From NCBI GenBank assembly GCA_024123955.1, contig CP099652.1:930001-994000 (forward strand): a stretch of 64,000 bases of DNA. Reading direction: 5' to 3'. The notes beneath the pieces are model-generated. The model was not told the DNA's origin. It was given only the letters and a program-made list of their open reading frames with translations, and did no database searches. A program made the translations under genes and the position numbers. This document shows positions 19,289 through 29,465 of this stretch, in pieces (the stretch's first letter is position 1; each line of letters opens with the position of its first letter). The stretch comes from Oxalobacteraceae bacterium OTU3CINTB1. GTDB lineage: Bacteria > Pseudomonadota > Gammaproteobacteria > Burkholderiales > Burkholderiaceae_D.

Positions 19289-21664
19289 TTAGAACAACTC
19301 GTTCTTGACGGCGTCCTTGGCTTTCTCTTCCGCCGGCGTGCCCTGGGCGGCGCCGTCGATGTTGTGCACGCCGGTCCCCGGCGGATTCTCCGCGTAGTAG
19401 TACTCGTCGCCCACCAGCATCACCCCTTCAGGCACGGCCCGTTCCTCGATCGGGATGTTCTTCAACGCCTTTTGCATGAAATTGATCCAGATCGGCAGCG
19501 CCAGGCCGCCGCCGGTCTCGCGGTTGCCCAGGTTCTTCGGCTGGTCGTAGCCGATCCAGGCGATGCCCACCAGCTTGGGCTGGTAGCCGGCGAACCAGGC
19601 GTCGATCGAATCGTTGGTGGTGCCGGTCTTGCCGGAGATGTCGGGCCGCTTGAGCGAGAGCGCCTTGGTTGCCGTGCCGAAGCGCACCACGTCCTTGAGC
19701 ATGCTGTCCATCAGGAAGGCGTTGCGCTCGTCGATGACGCGGTTCTTCTCGTCGCCGGCCTTGTCCGGATTGGCCTGCGACAGGATCTTGCCGTCGGCGT
19801 CGGTCACCTTGGAGATCAGGTAGGGGCTGACCTTGTAGCCGCCGTTGGCGAACACCGAGTAGGCGCCGGCCATCTGCAGCGGCGTGACGTTGCCCGCGCC
19901 CAGCGCCAGGGTCAGGTACGGCGGGTTCTTGTCGGCGTCGAAGCCGAAGCGGGTGGTGTATTCCTGGCCATACTTGGCGCCGATCTTGTGCAGGATGCGG
20001 ATCGAGATCATGTTCTTGGACTTGGTCAGGCCGCGCCGCATCGTCATCGGGCCCTCGTACTTGCCGTCGTAGTTCTTCGGCTCCCACGCCTGGCCGCCGG
20101 TCTGGCCGGCGTCGAACGAGATCGGCGCGTCGTTGATGATGGTCGACGGCGACAGGCCGCGCTCGAGCGAGGCCGAATAGATGAACGGCTTGAAGGACGA
20201 GCCCGGCTGGCGCCAGGCCTGGGTGACGTGGTTGAACTTGTTGCGGTTGTAGTCGAAGCCGCCCACCATGGCCTTGATGGCGCCATCCTCGGTGCTGGCC
20301 GCAACAAAGGCCGACTCGATCTGCGGCATCTGCGTCACTTCCCAATCCTTACCCTCCTGCATGACGCGGATCACCGCGCCCCGGCGGATGCGCTTGTTCG
20401 GCGGCGCTTTTTCGGACAGCCACGAGCGGCCCATCTCCAGGCCGGCGCCGGCGATCTTGATCTCCTCGCCCGAGGCGGTGACGGCGACGATCTGCTGCGG
20501 CGTTGCCTTGAGCACCATGGCGGCGACGATGTCGTCGCTGTCCGGGTGGTCGGCCAGCTCGGTCTCGATGACGTCGTCGGCCTCTTCCTTGCTGGCCGGG
20601 ATGTCGACGTAGGCCTCCGGGCCGCGGTAGGCGTGGCGGCGCTCGTAGTCCATGACGCCCTTGCGCAGCGCCAGGTAGGCGGCGTCCTGGTCGGCCTTGG
20701 TGATGGTGGTGAACACGTTCAGGCCGCGTGTGTAGGTGTCTTCCTTGAACTGTTCATAGACCAGCTGGCGTGCCATTTCGGCAACGTACTCCGCGTGCAC
20801 GCCGAACTCGCTGCTGTCGGTCTTGACCTTCAGCGGCTCGGCCTTGGCGGTCTCGAACTGCGTATCCGTGATATAGCCCAACACGTGCATGCGCTGCAGG
20901 ATGTACTGTTGGCGGGTTTTTGCGCGCTTGGGGTTGACCACCGGGTTGTAGGCGGACGGCGCCTTCGGCAGGCCGGCCAGCATGGCGGCCTCGGCAACGG
21001 TGATGTCGCGCAGGTTCTTGCCGAAGTAGATTTGCGCGGCCGACGAGAAGCCGTAGGCGCGCTGGCCCAGGTAGATCTGGTTCATGTAGACCTCGAGGAT
21101 CTGGTCCTTGGTGAGGTTCTTTTCGATCTTCCACGCCAGCAGCACCTCGTAGGCCTTGCGCTTGAGCGTTTGCTCGCTCGACAGGAAGAAGTTGCGGGCC
21201 ACCTGCTGGGTGATGGTCGAGGCGCCCTGTTTGGCGCCGCCGGTGGCGTTGTGCACGGCCGCGCGCAGGATGCCGGTGTAGTCGATGCCGCCGTGCTGGT
21301 AGAAGCGGTCGTCCTCGATCGCCAGCACGGCCTTTTTCATCACGTCCGGGATGTCCTTGATGCGCACCAGGTTGCGGCGCTCCTCGCCGAACTCGCCGAT
21401 CAGCACGTTGTCGGCCGAGAAGATGCGCAGCGGCATTTTGGGGCGGTAGTCGGTCAGCGTGTCCAGTTCCGGCAGGTTGGGGTAGGCCATCGCCAGGCCG
21501 AACACGACCAGCAGCACGGCGCCCACGCCCAGGCCGAGCACCGACAGGCCGGCCATCAACAGCCAGCGCGACGGCGATTTGCCCGGTTTTTTGCCCGTGT
21601 TTTTACCCGCGCCCTTCGCGGACTTGTCGGAGGAGGGGGGCGGTGCCGAATTGGAGGAAGCCAT
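19289..21664 (-). CDS. mrcA: Penicillin-binding protein 1A (bifunctional transglycosylase/transpeptidase)
   Basis: Class A PBP that polymerises and cross-links peptidoglycan. A cytoplasmic Lys/Pro-rich tail (1-32) is followed by one TM helix (about 34-60), the GT51 domain with catalytic Glu117 in AIEDDRFYQHGGID, an OB-like insert, and the transpeptidase with SSFK near 486-489 and KTG in SGKTGTTNDS near 680. Length, 791 aa, is normal for PBP1A. It is divergent from pilM; the mrcA-pilM-Q neighbourhood is conserved across proteobacteria. Confidence 0.97.
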   Translation of the reverse strand: MASSNSAPPPSSDKSAKGAGKNTGKKPGKSPSRWLLMAGLSVLGLGVGAVLLVVFGLAMAYPNLPELDTLTDYRPKMPLRIFSADNVLIGEFGEERRNLVRIKDIPDVMKKAVLAIEDDRFYQHGGIDYTGILRAAVHNATGGAKQGASTITQQVARNFFLSSEQTLKRKAYEVLLAWKIEKNLTKDQILEVYMNQIYLGQRAYGFSSAAQIYFGKNLRDITVAEAAMLAGLPKAPSAYNPVVNPKRAKTRQQYILQRMHVLGYITDTQFETAKAEPLKVKTDSSEFGVHAEYVAEMARQLVYEQFKEDTYTRGLNVFTTITKADQDAAYLALRKGVMDYERRHAYRGPEAYVDIPASKEEADDVIETELADHPDSDDIVAAMVLKATPQQIVAVTASGEEIKIAGAGLEMGRSWLSEKAPPNKRIRRGAVIRVMQEGKDWEVTQMPQIESAFVAASTEDGAIKAMVGGFDYNRNKFNHVTQAWRQPGSSFKPFIYSASLERGLSPSTIINDAPISFDAGQTGGQAWEPKNYDGKYEGPMTMRRGLTKSKNMISIRILHKIGAKYGQEYTTRFGFDADKNPPYLTLALGAGNVTPLQMAGAYSVFANGGYKVSPYLISKVTDADGKILSQANPDKAGDEKNRVIDERNAFLMDSMLKDVVRFGTATKALSLKRPDISGKTGTTNDSIDAWFAGYQPKLVGIAWIGYDQPKNLGNRETGGGLALPIWINFMQKALKNIPIEERAVPEGVMLVGDEYYYAENPPGTGVHNIDGAAQGTPAEEKAKDAVKNELF

Positions 21665-21980
21665 GCAGTGCGTTCTTTCTGTGTTGAGTGCGAAGCATTA
21701 TAAGCGAGCGCCAACCCCTGCGGCGCGCTGTGCTGTTGTGCCTCGAATCAGAAATACTTTCCAGTAACCAACAAAACAACGGAGTTGTTTTTGCTGCCAC
21801 GGGGTCAAGAATAAGTGTGGCGAAACGCTCACACTGTCACAATCGTGCACAGCAGAAATATCTTTACACTTATATAGGCTCGATTTAATGTGGGGGCAGG
21901 CCTGAGCTGGACTTGGGCGGATTCCGCCTCGGCAGGGGCTTTTTAGCACCGCCTCCCATCCAGGCGCCGGAGACACTCGC
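21665..21980. other. Divergent mrcA-pilM control region (316 bp)
   Basis: No gene seen. On the minus strand a TATAAT at 21697-21702 would suit the mrcA promoter, with a leader of about 25 nt, though no good -35 accompanies it. The AT-rich stretch around 21858-21890 (TTTACA, TATATA, TTTAAT) is the likely pilM promoter area. A 13-nt GGCGGATTCCGCC palindrome lies near 21915, and a GC-rich hairpin region follows before the pilM start. Confidence 0.5.
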
Positions 21981-23057
21981 ATGATCGATTTCAAGATGCT
22001 GTTCGGGCAGGGCAGTCCGCCGCTGATGGGCCTGGACATCAGCACCTCGAGCGTGCGCGTGGTGGAGCTGGCCCAGGGCGCCAAGGGCGAGGTCCGGCTC
22101 GAACGCTACGCCGCCGAGCCGCTGCCGCGCGGCGCCGTCGTCGACGGCAACATCGAGAACATGGACCAGGTGGTCGAGGTGGTGCGGCGCGTCTGGAAGA
22201 AAAGCGGCAGCCGCGCCAAGCTGGCCGCGCTGGGCATGCCGCCGGCGTCGGTCATCACCAAGAAAATCATCCTGCCGGCCGGCCTGTCGGAGGACCAGCT
22301 CGAGGTGCAGGTCGAATCCGAGGCCAGCCAGTACATCCCGTTCGCGCTCGACGAGGTCAGCCTCGATTTCGACGTCATCGGCGCGGCCGCCAACTCGCCC
22401 GAGGACATCGAGGTCATGCTGGCCGCCTCGCGCCGCGAAAAGGTCGAGGACCGGGTCGCCATCGCCGAGGCTTCCGGCCTGAAGGCGACCGTGATGGACA
22501 TCGAATCGTACGCCGCCCGCGCCGCGCTCGACCGCATCACCGCGCAGCTGCCCGAGGCCGGCGCCGGCCAGGTGGTGGCGCTGTTCCAGATCGGCGCCCA
22601 GGTCACCCATATCTCCGTCATGCTCGACGGCGCCACCGTCTACGAGCGCGAGCAGCCCTTCGGCGGCAATTCGCTGACCCAGGACATCGTGCGCGCCTAC
22701 GGCATGGCCTTCGACGAGGCCGAAGCGCGCAAGAAAAGCGGCGACCTGCCCGACAACTACGTGCCCGAGCTGCTCACGCCCTTCCTCGAGAGCGCGGCGA
22801 TGGAAGTCACGCGGGCGATCCAGTTCTTCTACACGTCCACCCCCTACACCCGGGTCGACCAGCTGTTCCTGGCCGGCGGCTGCGCCGTCATCCCGGGCCT
22901 GCTCGAGCTGGTCGCCGGCCGCACCCGGATCGCCAGCGCGGTGATCTCGCCGTTCAAGGGCATGCAGCTGGGGGCGTCGGTGCGCGAGGCGCAGCTGCGC
23001 GCCGACGCCCCGGCCTACCTGGTCGCCTGCGGCCTGGCGCTGCGGAGGTTCGGCTGA
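21981..23057 (+). CDS. pilM: Type IV pilus assembly ATPase-fold protein PilM
   Basis: Actin-like cytoplasmic protein of the pilus alignment subcomplex; it binds ATP and the N-terminal tail of PilN. The 358-aa product shows the FtsA/PilM signature LMGLDISTSSVRVVEL near 17-32, the adenosine-site LFLAGGCAVIPGL, and normal length. It is the first gene of pilMNOPQ and overlaps pilN in a TGATG junction. Confidence 0.96.
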   Translation: MIDFKMLFGQGSPPLMGLDISTSSVRVVELAQGAKGEVRLERYAAEPLPRGAVVDGNIENMDQVVEVVRRVWKKSGSRAKLAALGMPPASVITKKIILPAGLSEDQLEVQVESEASQYIPFALDEVSLDFDVIGAAANSPEDIEVMLAASRREKVEDRVAIAEASGLKATVMDIESYAARAALDRITAQLPEAGAGQVVALFQIGAQVTHISVMLDGATVYEREQPFGGNSLTQDIVRAYGMAFDEAEARKKSGDLPDNYVPELLTPFLESAAMEVTRAIQFFYTSTPYTRVDQLFLAGGCAVIPGLLELVAGRTRIASAVISPFKGMQLGASVREAQLRADAPAYLVACGLALRRFG

Positions 23058-23695
23058 TGATACGCATCAACCTGCTGCCCCACCGCGAGGAAAAGCGCAA
23101 GCAGAAGAAGTCCGCCTTCTTCGCGCTGCTGGCGCTGGGCGGCGTCATCGGCGTTGGCGTGGTGCTGCTGGTGGGCGCCTACAACGCCCGCGCGCTGTCG
23201 ATCCAGGGCGAGCGCAACCAGGTGCTGAAGACCGCCATTAGCGGACTCGACAAGAAGATCGCCGAGATCGCCACGCTGAAGCAGGAGATCGAGGCGCTCA
23301 AGGCGCGCCAGCAGGCGGTCGAGGATTTGCAGGGCGACCGCAACCAGCCGGTCTACCTGCTCGACGAGCTGGTCAGGCAGACCCCGGCCGGCGTCTATCT
23401 GAAGAGTTTCAAGCAGGAGGGGCAGAAGGTGTCGGTGCTCGGCTACGCGCAGTCGCAGGAGCGCGTGTCCGAACTGCTGCGCAACCTGGCCGGGGTGTCG
23501 CCGTGGCTGGAGCGTCCCGATTTGATCGAAGTCAAGTCAACCGCCCTCGGCCAGGGCAAGACCAGCAAAAAAGTGGTGGAATTCAACCTGATGGTTCATA
23601 TCAAGCGGCCGCGCGACAAGGACGGCGCTGCCGCCCGTACGGCCGCCCTGTCCGCGTCCAGTCCACCGCCCGGCTTGCCGCCGGCCCAGCCCTGA
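23057..23695 (+). CDS. pilN: Type IV pilus inner-membrane protein PilN
   Basis: Bitopic alignment-complex protein. The N-terminus keeps the PilM-binding motif INLLPHRE (4-11), followed by a TM helix (about 21-44), a coiled coil (about 50-85) and a ferredoxin-like periplasmic domain (about 90-190). At 212 aa it is slightly long because of a Pro/Ser tail. Its start overlaps the pilM stop and pilO follows after 6 nt. Confidence 0.95.
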   Translation: MIRINLLPHREEKRKQKKSAFFALLALGGVIGVGVVLLVGAYNARALSIQGERNQVLKTAISGLDKKIAEIATLKQEIEALKARQQAVEDLQGDRNQPVYLLDELVRQTPAGVYLKSFKQEGQKVSVLGYAQSQERVSELLRNLAGVSPWLERPDLIEVKSTALGQGKTSKKVVEFNLMVHIKRPRDKDGAAARTAALSASSPPPGLPPAQP

Positions 23696-23701
23696 GGAGC
23701 G

Positions 23702-24382
23702 ATGGCGATGGCGACAGCGAACCTCGACCTGAACCGGCTGGGCGTCCGCCTGGCCGGCCAGTTCCGCAACCTCAACGACCGTCATCCGGGCCAGTGGCCG
23801 CTGGCGCCGCGCCTGCTGTGCGCGGTTGGCGTGGCGGCGGCGGTGATGGTGGCCGGCTACTTCGGTTACTGGAGTTCGCAGTTCGACGAGCAGGAGGCGG
23901 GCGCCCAAACCGAGCTCAAGTTGCGCGACGAATACCGCCTCAAGACCGGCCTGGCGATCAACCTCGAGGCGCTGCGGGCGCAAAAGGTGCAGGTCGACCA
24001 GTATGTCGAGCGGCTGCAAAAGCAGCTGCCCAGCAAGGCCGAGATGGCCGCCTTGCTGACCGACATCAACCAGGCCGGCGCCGGACGCGGCCTGCAGTTC
24101 GAGCTGTTCAAGCCGGCCCAGGTGGTGGTCAAGGATTACTACGCGGAGTTGCCGATCGATATCAAGGTCACCGGCAGCTACCATGACATCGGCGCCTTCG
24201 CCGGCGACATGGCCAACCTGTCGCGCATCGTCACGCTCAACAACATGGCGCTGGGCACGGGCAAGGACGGCGTGCTGACCCTGGAGGCGGTGGCCAAGAC
24301 CTTCCGCTACCTCGATCCGGAAGAGGTGCAGGCGCAGCGCAAGGCGGCGGCCGACAAGAAGAAGGCGGCGAAAAAGTCATGA
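23702..24382 (+). CDS. pilO: Type IV pilus inner-membrane protein PilO
   Basis: Periplasmic-facing partner of PilN. It has a short cytoplasmic tail, one TM helix (about 37-58, LLCAVGVAAAVMVAGYFGYW), a coiled coil (about 60-115) and a ferredoxin-like domain. The Lys/Ala-rich end (AAADKKKAAKKS) is common in this family. It overlaps pilP by 4 nt. A second in-frame ATG at 23708 is an equally good start. Confidence 0.95.
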   Translation: MAMATANLDLNRLGVRLAGQFRNLNDRHPGQWPLAPRLLCAVGVAAAVMVAGYFGYWSSQFDEQEAGAQTELKLRDEYRLKTGLAINLEALRAQKVQVDQYVERLQKQLPSKAEMAALLTDINQAGAGRGLQFELFKPAQVVVKDYYAELPIDIKVTGSYHDIGAFAGDMANLSRIVTLNNMALGTGKDGVLTLEAVAKTFRYLDPEEVQAQRKAAADKKKAAKKS

Positions 24383-24933
24383 GTCCACTGAAATCGCTCC
24401 CGTTGTGGCTGTTGGCGGCGGCGCTGCCGCTGTTATCGGCCTGCGGCGACGACGACGCCCAGCAGGTGCGCGACTGGATGCGCGAAGTCGACGCCCAGGC
24501 CAAGGTGAAAGTGCCGCCGCTGGTCGAGCCGAAGACCTTCATCCCGTTCGCCTACGTCCAGAAGGACGCGGTCGATCCGTTCAATCCGAACAAGCTGCTG
24601 GCCGAGCTGGCCAAGCTGGACGCGCGCGCCGGCGGCGGCGGCCTGCGCCCGGACGTCGAGCGGCGCAAGGAGTTGTTGGAGAGCTATCCGCTCGACACCG
24701 TCAAGATGGTCGGCACCATCGAGAAGGGCGGCGTGATCCATGCCGTGCTGCAGATCGACCGTTCGGTGCACCAGGTCGTCAAGGGCCAGCATATCGGACA
24801 GAACTACGGCCGGATCACCGGCATCACCGAGGACGCGGTCAGCATCAGGGAAATCGTCCAGGATGCGACCGGCGATTGGGTCGAACGCATGTCGAAGCTG
24901 GAACTGCAGGAAAGCAAGGAGAATATCAAATGA
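24379..24933 (+). CDS. pilP: Type IV pilus lipoprotein PilP
   Basis: Inner-membrane lipoprotein linking PilNO to the secretin PilQ. The lipobox is LLSAC (Cys near 22). A flexible region carries the conserved FIPFAYVQKDAVDPFNPNKL, and the C-terminal beta domain includes YPLDTVKMVGTIEKGG and VVKGQHIGQNYGRI. Length, 184 aa, is normal. It overlaps pilO upstream and pilQ downstream by 4 nt each. Confidence 0.96.
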   Translation: MSPLKSLPLWLLAAALPLLSACGDDDAQQVRDWMREVDAQAKVKVPPLVEPKTFIPFAYVQKDAVDPFNPNKLLAELAKLDARAGGGGLRPDVERRKELLESYPLDTVKMVGTIEKGGVIHAVLQIDRSVHQVVKGQHIGQNYGRITGITEDAVSIREIVQDATGDWVERMSKLELQESKENIK

Positions 24934-27149
24934 CCGCTCGAACCACGGCCCGCCACGCGCCGGCCGCCTGCCGGGCACCGCTATGGGCCCTGCTGCTCAC
25001 CCTGGCCATGGCGCCGCAGCCGCAAGGCGCCGCCGCCCAGCCCGCAACCCCCGCAACCACCGCCAGCGCCTCCGCATCCGCCAACGCCATCGAGTCGATC
25101 AGCGCCAACCAGCAGGGCGCCAATGTGATTGTCAAGATCACGCTCAAAACCCCTCCCGACAAACTCCCCATCGGCTTCGCCATCACCAATCCCCCCCGCC
25201 TCGCGCTCGATCTGGGCGCCACCGTCAACGACACCGGCAAGACCACGCAGGAATTCAACGTGGGCGACCTGCGCAGCGTCAACGTGGTGCAGGCGGGCGG
25301 GCGCTCGCGCCTGGTGTTCAACCTCAAACGCAGCCTGAACTACGCCACCGCGATCGACGGCAAGGCCATCATCCTGACCATCGACGGTTCCGGCGGCGTG
25401 GCCACGGCGGTCGACGCGCGCGGCCTGCCGGTCGCGGCGGCCGTCCCCGCCGGCCCGGCGGCGCCACCGGCCCGCCAGATGCTGCGCGACCTCGATTTCC
25501 GCCGCGGCGCCAACGGCGAGGGCCGCGTGGTGGTCGACCTGCCCAACAACCAGGTGGCGGTCGATGTGCGCCAGACGCCGACCGGCTTGGTGGTGGACTT
25601 CCTCAAGACGGGGCTGCCGGAGACCTTGCGCCGCCGGCTCGACGTCGGCGACTTCGGCACGCCGGTGTCGCTGGTCACCAGCGTGCCGCAAGGCGACAAC
25701 ACGCGCCTGACGGTCGAGGCGCGCGGGCTGTGGGAGCAGACCGTTTACCAGAGCGACACCCAGCTGGTGATCGACATCAAGCCGATCAAGGAAGATCCGA
25801 ACAAGCTGACCCAGGGCTCGCAGGGTTATCGCGGTGAGAAGCTCTCGTTCAACTTCCAGAACGTCGAGGTGCGCGCCGCGCTGCAGGCGATCGCCGACAT
25901 CTCCGGCCTGAACATCATCACCAGCGACAGCGTCAGCGGCAACCTGACGTTGCGCCTGAAGGAGGTGCCGTGGGACCAGGCGCTTGACGTGGTGCTGCAG
26001 GCCAAGGGCCTCGACATGCGCAAGAACGGCAACGTGCTGTGGATCGCGCCCAAGGAGGAGTTGCTGACCAAGGAAAAGCTGGAGCTGGAGCAGCGCGCCC
26101 AGATCGCCGACCTTGAGCCGCTCAAGTCGGAGATCTTCCAGCTCAACTACCAGAAGGCCGAGGCCTTCAAGACCGTCTTCGGGCTCGAAGGCGGCGACGC
26201 CAAGAACCGCATCCTGTCCAAGCGCGGCAGCGCCATCATCGAGCCGCGCACCAACCAGCTGTTCGTCACCGACATCACCGCCAAGCTCGAGGACGTGCGC
26301 CGGCTCATCGCCAAGACCGACATCGCCACCAAGCAGGTGCTGATCGAGGCGCGCATCGTCGAGGCCAGCGACACCTTCACGCGCAACCTGGGCGCCAAGC
26401 TCGGCTTCGCCGACCTGCGCACCATCCGCGGCGGCGACGCCGGCTACCAGATCGGCAACGGCAACACCCGCATCGGCATCGGCGGCAACCTGACCGGCGT
26501 GGGCGAAACCACCGGCCAGGTCCGGCTCACCGACAGCACCTACAACAACACCCAGTTCGTCAACCTGCCGGCGGCCAACATCAACGGCGTCCCGGCCGGC
26601 AGCCTGGCGGTCAGCCTGTTCTCGTCGGCGGCCAACCGCTTCCTCAACCTGGAACTGTCGGCGCTGGAGGCCGACGGCACCGGCAAGATCATCTCCAGCC
26701 CGCGCGTGATCACCGCCGACAAGGCCATCGCGCTGATCGAGCAGGGCATCGAGCTGCCGTACCAGGTCGCCACCAGCAGCGGCGCGACGTCGATCCAGTT
26801 CCGCAAGGCCAACCTGCGGCTGGAGGTGACGCCGCAGATCACGCCGGACGGCAACGTCGTCATCGACGTCGACGTCAACAAGGACAGCGTGGGCCAGGAG
26901 ACGCGCGCCGGCTTCGCCATCGACACCAAGCACGTCAAGACGCAGGTGATGGTCGAGAACGGCGGTACGGTGGTGCTGGGCGGCATCTACCAGCAAACCG
27001 AGCGCAACACCACCAGCAAGGTGCCGCTGCTGGGCGACGTGCCGGTGCTCGGCTATTTGTTCCGCACCAACTCGCGCACCAACGACAAGACGGAGTTGCT
27101 GGTGTTTATCACGCCGAAGATCGTCGCAGAGCGCCTGTCGACGCGCTGA
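24930..27149 (+). CDS. pilQ: Type IV pilus secretin PilQ
   Basis: Outer-membrane secretin forming the pilus gate. ATG 24930 overlaps the pilP stop and gives 739 aa with a signal peptide ending in QGAAAQP. Two AMIN domains (about 50-145 and 170-270) bind peptidoglycan. The STN/N0 domain follows (about 300-370, with KLSFNFQNVEVRAALQAIAD), then N1, and the secretin barrel at the C-terminus with VPLLGDVPVLGYLFR and ELLVFITPKIV. It ends the pil operon; the usual next gene aroK is displaced by a lipoprotein gene. Confidence 0.97.
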   Translation: MTARTTARHAPAACRAPLWALLLTLAMAPQPQGAAAQPATPATTASASASANAIESISANQQGANVIVKITLKTPPDKLPIGFAITNPPRLALDLGATVNDTGKTTQEFNVGDLRSVNVVQAGGRSRLVFNLKRSLNYATAIDGKAIILTIDGSGGVATAVDARGLPVAAAVPAGPAAPPARQMLRDLDFRRGANGEGRVVVDLPNNQVAVDVRQTPTGLVVDFLKTGLPETLRRRLDVGDFGTPVSLVTSVPQGDNTRLTVEARGLWEQTVYQSDTQLVIDIKPIKEDPNKLTQGSQGYRGEKLSFNFQNVEVRAALQAIADISGLNIITSDSVSGNLTLRLKEVPWDQALDVVLQAKGLDMRKNGNVLWIAPKEELLTKEKLELEQRAQIADLEPLKSEIFQLNYQKAEAFKTVFGLEGGDAKNRILSKRGSAIIEPRTNQLFVTDITAKLEDVRRLIAKTDIATKQVLIEARIVEASDTFTRNLGAKLGFADLRTIRGGDAGYQIGNGNTRIGIGGNLTGVGETTGQVRLTDSTYNNTQFVNLPAANINGVPAGSLAVSLFSSAANRFLNLELSALEADGTGKIISSPRVITADKAIALIEQGIELPYQVATSSGATSIQFRKANLRLEVTPQITPDGNVVIDVDVNKDSVGQETRAGFAIDTKHVKTQVMVENGGTVVLGGIYQQTERNTTSKVPLLGDVPVLGYLFRTNSRTNDKTELLVFITPKIVAERLSTR

Positions 27150-27214
27150 CGGCGCGTTTGGGTTACGTAGTTACCGATCCACTTTATTTCAGGTAAATGA
27201 TAGGAAACACGGTC

Positions 27215-29395
27215 ATGAAAAAATTCACGGAATGGCTGGCGATGGTGGTGTGTGCGGGATTGCTGTCGGCCTGCGGCGGCGGCGGCGGTTCGCCGGGGAC
27301 CAACAGCAACGGCGTGGCGCCGTCGAAGGCGGCCAGCGTGGTGCTGACGGCCAGCGCGGCGACCATCGCCTCGTCCGGCCTGGACGGCACCGAGGTGACG
27401 TTGACGGCCATCGTCAAGGACGGCGGCGGCAACGCGCTGGCCGGCGAAACGGTCAGTTTTTCCACCAGCTCGGGCACCGTCACCAGCACCAACCGGATCA
27501 CCAACGCCGCCGGCGAGGTGGTTGAAAAGCTCAGCGTCAAGGGCGACGCCTCGCTGCGCAAGATCACCGTGACGGCCAGCGCCGGCGGCAGAACCTCCAG
27601 TCCGGTCACGATCGATGTCGTCAACGCCGTGCCGACCTTGTCGCTGACCACCGACGCCGCCACCCTGGCCTCGGTTGGCACCGCCGGCAACGAGGTGACG
27701 GTGGTGGCGCTGGTGCGCGATTCCAACAACACCGTCATGCCGGGCGTGGCGGTCGACCTGCGCGCCGATTCGGGCAGCCTGACCCGCACCACCCGCACCA
27801 CCAACGCCCAGGGCATCGTCACCGAGAAGCTCGGCACCGGCGGCGACGCCACCTCGCGCGCGATCAAGGTCACCGCCTCGGTGGCCGGCGCCGTGCCGGT
27901 CACCACCATCGTCAACGTGGCCGGCAACGGCTTGACCATCAACGCCGCGCGCACCATCAACGTCGGCGCCAGCGCCGACATCACCGTCAAACTGGTCGAT
28001 TCGGCCGGCAACGCGCTGGTCGGCAAGCCGGTGCTGTTCGGCTCGAACGCCAACACCCTGGTGGTCAAGGGCGGCGGCGCGGCCGTCACCAACGCCGCCG
28101 GCCAGCTCATCCTCAGCTACACGGCCAGCGGCGGCAGCGCCGACGTGGTCACCGTGCGGGCAATGGGGGAGGCGGCCTCGGCCGGCATCACCATCAACTC
28201 GTCGGCGTTCGCTATCCGCTCGCTCAACGCCGGCGGCGCCGTCCAGGCCAGCGCCGCCATTGGCGGCTGCCAGCTGGTCTCCGTCACCGGCGGGCCGAGC
28301 GGCGAGGTCACCATCAGCAGCTCGCGCGGCACGGTCTACCGCGACGCCGCGTGCGCCGCGCCGCTGGCCGGCACCTTGCCGTTGAGCGGCGGCGCGGCGG
28401 TCGCCTACCTCAACGCCACCGGCCCCGGGGTCGCCACGTTGACGGCCAGCGCGGCCGGCCTGACCACCCAGACCGAACTGGAATTCGTCGCGCCGCTGAC
28501 CGGGGCGGCCACCATCTCGCTGCAGGCCGACCCGGCCGTAATCGGCGCCAACACGGCCGGCAGCACCACCCAGCAGGCCACCTTGCGCGCCGTGGTGCGC
28601 GACGGTCCGGCGCAAAACAACCCGGTCAAGAACGCCACGGTGGCGTTCTCCATCCTCACCGATCCGAGCGGCGGCACCCTGACCCAGCCGTCGGAAGTGC
28701 TCACCGCCGCCGACGGTTCGGCCACCGTCAGCTATGTGGCCGGCACCACCGCCACCGCCACCAACGGCGTGCGCATCCAGGCCAGGGTGATCGGCGGCTC
28801 CGGCGCCACGGCGGCGGTCAACCTGACCGTGGCGCAAAAATCGCTGTTCATCAGCGCCGGCACCGGCAACACCATCGGCATACCCAACAGCGCCACCTAC
28901 CAGGCCGACTACGCCGTCATCGTCACCGACGCGGCCGGCAACGCCGTGCCGGGCGTCAAGCTGACCGCCTCGGTGCTGCCGTTGCGGTACTACAAGGGCG
29001 TGCTGACCTTCAAGGCGCCCCAGGGGCCGTGGGAACGGGTGCAGACCGCCGTCTGCGCCAACGAGGACGTCAACGCCAACGGCATCCTCGACCCGGGCGA
29101 AGACTTGAACGGCAACGGCACCCTGCAGCCGGGCATCCCGGTGACAGTCACCACCAACGTCGTCACCGACGCCAGCGGCCGCGCCATCGTATCGCTGGTC
29201 TACCCGCGCAACTTCGTCCAGTGGCTTGACGTCAACCTGACGATTCGCGGCGCGGCTTCATCCGGCAGCGAGTCCTCGTACACCTCTCTGGTACACTTGA
29301 TGGGCTTGAGCTCTGATTACAGTGATCAAACCATCACGCCACCAGGCGTGGTCAGCCCTTACGGGGTGGCGACATCGTGCAGCAACCCGCAGTGA
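27215..29395 (+). CDS. Large lipoprotein with Ig-like (Big_1/invasin-type) repeats
   Basis: Exported lipoprotein (GLLSAC, then a Gly run) of 726 aa. ATG 27215 is chosen for AGGAAA 7 nt upstream; ATG 27197 is less suitable. Tandem Ig-like domains are seen at roughly 35-125, 128-220, 225-330 and 430-540, with repeated patterns such as [20 protein letters not shown] and [10 protein letters not shown]. The C-terminal part holds an Asp/Asn-rich loop ([16 protein letters not shown]) that looks able to bind calcium. Such proteins serve in adhesion or as surface stalks. Its place between pilQ and the aromatic-pathway gene, where nothing usually lies, suggests a surface or pilus link, but function is unknown. 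Confidence 0.85.
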   Translation: MKKFTEWLAMVVCAGLLSACGGGGGSPGTNSNGVAPSKAASVVLTASAATIASSGLDGTEVTLTAIVKDGGGNALAGETVSFSTSSGTVTSTNRITNAAGEVVEKLSVKGDASLRKITVTASAGGRTSSPVTIDVVNAVPTLSLTTDAATLASVGTAGNEVTVVALVRDSNNTVMPGVAVDLRADSGSLTRTTRTTNAQGIVTEKLGTGGDATSRAIKVTASVAGAVPVTTIVNVAGNGLTINAARTINVGASADITVKLVDSAGNALVGKPVLFGSNANTLVVKGGGAAVTNAAGQLILSYTASGGSADVVTVRAMGEAASAGITINSSAFAIRSLNAGGAVQASAAIGGCQLVSVTGGPSGEVTISSSRGTVYRDAACAAPLAGTLPLSGGAAVAYLNATGPGVATLTASAAGLTTQTELEFVAPLTGAATISLQADPAVIGANTAGSTTQQATLRAVVRDGPAQNNPVKNATVAFSILTDPSGGTLTQPSEVLTAADGSATVSYVAGTTATATNGVRIQARVIGGSGATAAVNLTVAQKSLFISAGTGNTIGIPNSATYQADYAVIVTDAAGNAVPGVKLTASVLPLRYYKGVLTFKAPQGPWERVQTAVCANEDVNANGILDPGEDLNGNGTLQPGIPVTVTTNVVTDASGRAIVSLVYPRNFVQWLDVNLTIRGAASSGSESSYTSLVHLMGLSSDYSDQTITPPGVVSPYGVATSCSNPQ

Positions 29396-29465
29396 TCGGC
29401 CGTCATCGGCTGCGATCCGCCGGCGGGGCCGCTGGTGCCGCCGCCCGCATTTAGTTGGATCGTGC

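Noticed and set aside
18986..21703. Plus-strand open frame of about 900 codons over mrcA
   Set aside because: It is antisense to PBP1A, whose motifs are intact; long antisense frames are expected in GC-rich DNA, and the translation has low-complexity Arg/Gly/Val content without domains.
21911..21935. GGCGGATTCCGCC near pilM as a further copy of the intergenic repeat
   Set aside because: It shares only the GGCGGATT core and lacks the GTAGGG arm and the 12-nt centre of the repeat family.
24405..24929. Upstream extension of pilQ inside pilP
   Set aside because: The frame is open, but the signal peptide begins at ATG 24930, which overlaps the pilP stop as the other pil junctions do.
29322..29465. 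Upstream extension of the aroKB frame
   Set aside because: It overlaps the end of the Ig-like lipoprotein gene and encodes no conserved residues; shikimate kinase begins at [14 protein letters not shown].
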